Source: Clostridium scatologenes (GTDB lineage: Bacteria; Bacillota; Clostridia; Clostridiales; Clostridiaceae). From it: a stretch of DNA of 64,000 nt. Position numbers and translations under genes: made by a program. The notes beneath the pieces are model-generated. The model was not told the origin of the DNA and ran no database searches. It saw only the letters and a program-made list of their open reading frames with translations. Below are positions 61,854 through 64,000 of this stretch, piece by piece. The DNA is taken from assembly GCF_000968375.1 (NCBI RefSeq), contig NZ_CP009933.1:4898001-4962000 (forward strand), written 5' to 3'. Each line of letters begins with the position of its first letter. The first letter of the stretch is position 1.

Positions 61854-63241
61854 TGGATAATGAAAGAATGAAAAAGGTACCGGTAAGAGAGCAAGATCCA
61901 AAGGTCAGAGCTCATAATTTTGAAGAAGTTTGTTTAGGATATAATGAAGAGGAAGCTGTAAAAGAAGCTTCAAGATGTTTACATTGCAAAAAACCTATGT
62001 GTGTATCTGAATGTCCAGTAGCTATAAACATACCAGAATTTATAGAATGTGTTAAAAATAAAGAGTTTGAAGCAGCTGCCAAAGTTATAGCTAAATCAAG
62101 TGCTCTTCCAGCAGTTTGTGGAAGAGTATGTCCACAAGAAAGTCAATGTGAAGGTAAATGTGTACTTGGAATAAAAGGCGAAGCAGTAGCTATAGGTAAA
62201 CTTGAAAGATTTGTAGCAGATTATTCAAGAGAAAATAATGTGGATCTATCAGAAAAAGAACCTAGCAATGGCAAAAAGGTTGCAGTAATAGGTAGTGGTC
62301 CTTCAGGACTTACTTGTGCAGGAGATTTAGCTAAACTAGGATATGATGTAACTATATTTGAAGCTCTACATGAAGCAGGTGGAGTTTTAGTTTATGGAAT
62401 ACCAGAATTCAGACTTCCAAAGGAAACTGTAGTTAAACATGAAGTAGAAAATGTAAAAAAATTAGGTGTTAAGATAGAGACTAATGTAATTATAGGAAAA
62501 ACCGTAACAATAGATGAACTTGTAAATGAAGAAGGCTTTGATGCTGTGTTTATAGGCTCAGGAGCAGGATTACCAAAGTTCATGGGAATACCAGGTGAAA
62601 ATTTAAATGGAGTATTCTCAGCAAATGAATTTTTAACAAGAAATAACTTAATGAAAGCATTTAAAGAAGAATATGATACACCTATAAGAGCAGGAAAAAA
62701 GGTTGCTGTAGTAGGTGGAGGAAATGTTGCTATGGATGCTGCAAGAACAGCTTTAAGATTAGGAGCAGAAGTACACATAGTTTACAGAAGATCAGAATCG
62801 GAACTTCCAGCTAGAGCAGAAGAAGTACATCATGCAAAAGAAGAAGGTATAATTTTTGATCTTCTTACGAATCCAGTAGAAGTAATAGGAGATGAAAAGG
62901 GCTGGGTTAAGGGAATGAAATGTGTGAGAATGGAACTTGGAGAACCAGATGCATCAGGTAGAAGAAGGCCTGTAGAAATTCCAGGTTCAGAGTTTGAAAT
63001 GGAAATAGACACTATGATAATGTCTCTTGGAACATCACCAAATCCATTAATATCTTCAACTACTAAAGGATTAGAAATTAATAAGAGAAAGTGCATAGTA
63101 GCAGAAGAGGAAACAGGTTTAACTTCAAGAAAAGGAGTATATGCTGGTGGAGATGCCGTAACAGGTGCTGCAACAGTAATACTTGCTATGGGAGCTGGAA
63201 AGAAAGCTGCTAACGCTATACATGAGTATTTAAGTAAATAA
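61853..63241 (+). CDS. nfnB: NfnB, large subunit of electron-bifurcating transhydrogenase
   Basis: 462 aa. N-terminal [4Fe-4S] cysteines (RCLHCKKPMCVSECPVAI; CGRVCPQESQCEGKCVLG), FAD domain (VAVIGSGPSGLTCAGDL) and NADP domain (VAVVGGGNVAMDAARTALRLG). It belongs to the glutamate synthase small-subunit family and carries the bifurcating flavin. Here it is separate from nfnA; in C. autoethanogenum I recall a single fused gene. Lone GltD-like function is excluded by the coupled nfnA. Confidence 0.94.
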   Translation: MDNERMKKVPVREQDPKVRAHNFEEVCLGYNEEEAVKEASRCLHCKKPMCVSECPVAINIPEFIECVKNKEFEAAAKVIAKSSALPAVCGRVCPQESQCEGKCVLGIKGEAVAIGKLERFVADYSRENNVDLSEKEPSNGKKVAVIGSGPSGLTCAGDLAKLGYDVTIFEALHEAGGVLVYGIPEFRLPKETVVKHEVENVKKLGVKIETNVIIGKTVTIDELVNEEGFDAVFIGSGAGLPKFMGIPGENLNGVFSANEFLTRNNLMKAFKEEYDTPIRAGKKVAVVGGGNVAMDAARTALRLGAEVHIVYRRSESELPARAEEVHHAKEEGIIFDLLTNPVEVIGDEKGWVKGMKCVRMELGEPDASGRRRPVEIPGSEFEMEIDTMIMSLGTSPNPLISSTTKGLEINKRKCIVAEEETGLTSRKGVYAGGDAVTGAATVILAMGAGKKAANAIHEYLSK

Positions 63242-63270
63242 ATATACAATTAAGTATATATGATTTAAAT

Positions 63271-63313
63271 AGTAGAAATTGAGTGAATGAACTCATTTCT
63301 GCTATTTTTTTTT
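63271..63313 (+). terminator. Terminator after nfnAB
   Basis: AGTAGAAATTGAGT (63271-63284) pairs with ACTCATTTCTGCT (63291-63303, one base bulged), followed by nine T residues. Confidence 0.85.
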
Positions 63314-63398
63314 ATAAGTATAGGTATTATTAGCCAAACACAAAAAATACATTATACATGATATAATTAATAAAAAGATATAGAAATGAAGTGAATAA

Positions 63399-64000
63399 AT
63401 GAACATTGAAATACTTATAAACACATATGGAACTTATATTTTTAATTACGCATTAAAATTAAGTTGTGATCCGCATGTTGCAGAAGATTTAGCACAAGAA
63501 ACATTTGTTAATGCATGGTTGAAAATTAAAACTTTAGAAAATTCTAATGCAATTAGAGCTTGGCTTAGAAAAATATGTTTTAATAATTTTCTTATGAAAC
63601 AAAGAAAAAATAATGGATATAGTGAACTGCCTTATGAGGATATAGAGCTTCTTGAAAAAGAAGAACGCTTATTTGTAAATAATACTCCTAGACCCGAAGA
63701 TGAAGTAATTATAGAAGAAGCTATTAGGGATCTACAAAATGGTTGTTTTCTTGCTATGGTAAGACGTCTCACCCTACATCAACGAATAGCATTTTCTTTA
63801 ATAGATATGTTTGGGTTATCTTTAGAAGAAGTTTCAGAAGTAATTGGAATATCAAAAAGTGCTACTAAAGGGCTTCTTTACCGTGCTCATATGAACTTGG
63901 ATTCATTTTTTAGTAGTCATTGTAATATTTTAGATGTAAACAATCCTTGTAGCTGTAAAGCTTGGATTGAATTTTCTAAAACTAGGGATAATTTGCAAAA
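63399..64000 (+). CDS. ECF-type RNA polymerase sigma factor with C-terminal cysteine tail (cut by window end)
   Basis: 200 codons are visible from the ATG at 63399; the reading frame is open at the window end. Region 2 (YIFNYALKLSCDPHVAEDLAQ, then ETFVNAWLKI) and region 4 (LTLHQRIAFSLIDMFGLSLE, EVSEVIGISKSATKGLLYRA) are clear. The tail FSSHCNILDVNNPCSCKAWIEF holds three cysteines and a histidine, suggesting metal or redox sensing. The start has only GAAATGAAGTG upstream, so it is moderately supported. No anti-sigma factor is visible in the window. Confidence 0.82.
   Translation, partial: MNIEILINTYGTYIFNYALKLSCDPHVAEDLAQETFVNAWLKIKTLENSNAIRAWLRKICFNNFLMKQRKNNGYSELPYEDIELLEKEERLFVNNTPRPEDEVIIEEAIRDLQNGCFLAMVRRLTLHQRIAFSLIDMFGLSLEEVSEVIGISKSATKGLLYRAHMNLDSFFSSHCNILDVNNPCSCKAWIEFSKTRDNLQ

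Overview
The window reads as a low-GC, strictly anaerobic Clostridium of the acetogen type. The genes use almost only AGA for arginine, carry strong AGGAGG ribosome sites and are separated by very AT-rich spacers. A complete carbonyl-branch and most of a methyl-branch Wood-Ljungdahl (acetyl-CoA) cluster is present. From memory, the order CODH cluster, pyruvate carboxylase, Rex, Nfn resembles C. ljungdahlii/autoethanogenum. Here NfnA and NfnB are separate genes, and a proline reductase cluster lies upstream, which would also fit the C. scatologenes/drakei/carboxidivorans group. The species is an inference; the physiology is not.

Layout. (1) 1-5.9 kb: D-proline reductase (Stickland) genes prdC, prdA, a two-repeat small protein, prdB, and one ORF that joins PrdE-like and PrdD-like parts. 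Their codon use differs from the rest of the window. (2) 5.9-7.0 kb: an AT-rich spacer with a small terminated leader-like element and the probable promoter of the acetogenesis cluster. (3) 7.0-26.5 kb: cooS, cooC, fhs, fchA, folD, metV, metF, lpdA, cooC2, acsD, acsC, acsE, acsB, gcvH, the corrinoid activator acsV, then a CooT-like protein, a histidine-rich protein and a DUF3786 protein that look like metal or cofactor support. (4) 26.6-29.9 kb: a GlpABC-like three-gene operon behind a leader with an intrinsic terminator. (5) 29.9-41.7 kb: housekeeping and mixed genes (DUF1836, RusA-like, tsaD, pyc, an M20 amidohydrolase, a patatin, an M16C protease). (6) 41.8-47.7 kb: a LacI regulator, a purine nucleoside phosphorylase and a nucleoside ABC transporter. 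(7) 47.7-52.2 kb: a CstA-type transporter divergent from a LytS/LytR two-component system. (8) 52.2-56.7 kb: a histidine kinase and a sigma-54 activator upstream of an ammonium transporter with a good -24/-12 promoter. (9) 56.7-64.0 kb: a thiamine-binding-like protein, a degenerate receiver fused to a zinc ribbon, an ABC-F ATPase, rex, nfnA-nfnB and a truncated ECF sigma factor.

How it fits together. CooS and AcsB with the corrinoid protein AcsCD and methyltransferase AcsE make acetyl-CoA. Fhs, FchA, FolD and MetFV reduce formate to methyl-THF. CooC, CooT and the His-rich protein probably handle nickel, and AcsV re-reduces the corrinoid. Nfn balances NADH, NADPH and ferredoxin, and Rex senses NADH/NAD; a near-consensus Rex operator lies in front of rex itself. 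Proline reductase is an alternative electron sink. No tRNA, rRNA, CRISPR array, insertion sequence or phage gene was seen.

The least ordinary points are: the PrdA-like protein circularly permuted exactly at the pyruvoyl cleavage site; a degraded second copy of the prdC 3' end; a hairpin placed between a Shine-Dalgarno and its start codon in the nucleoside transporter operon; a perfect palindrome between a sigma-54 activator gene and a sigma-54 promoter; the glp leader attenuator; and a pseudo-receiver with a zinc ribbon.
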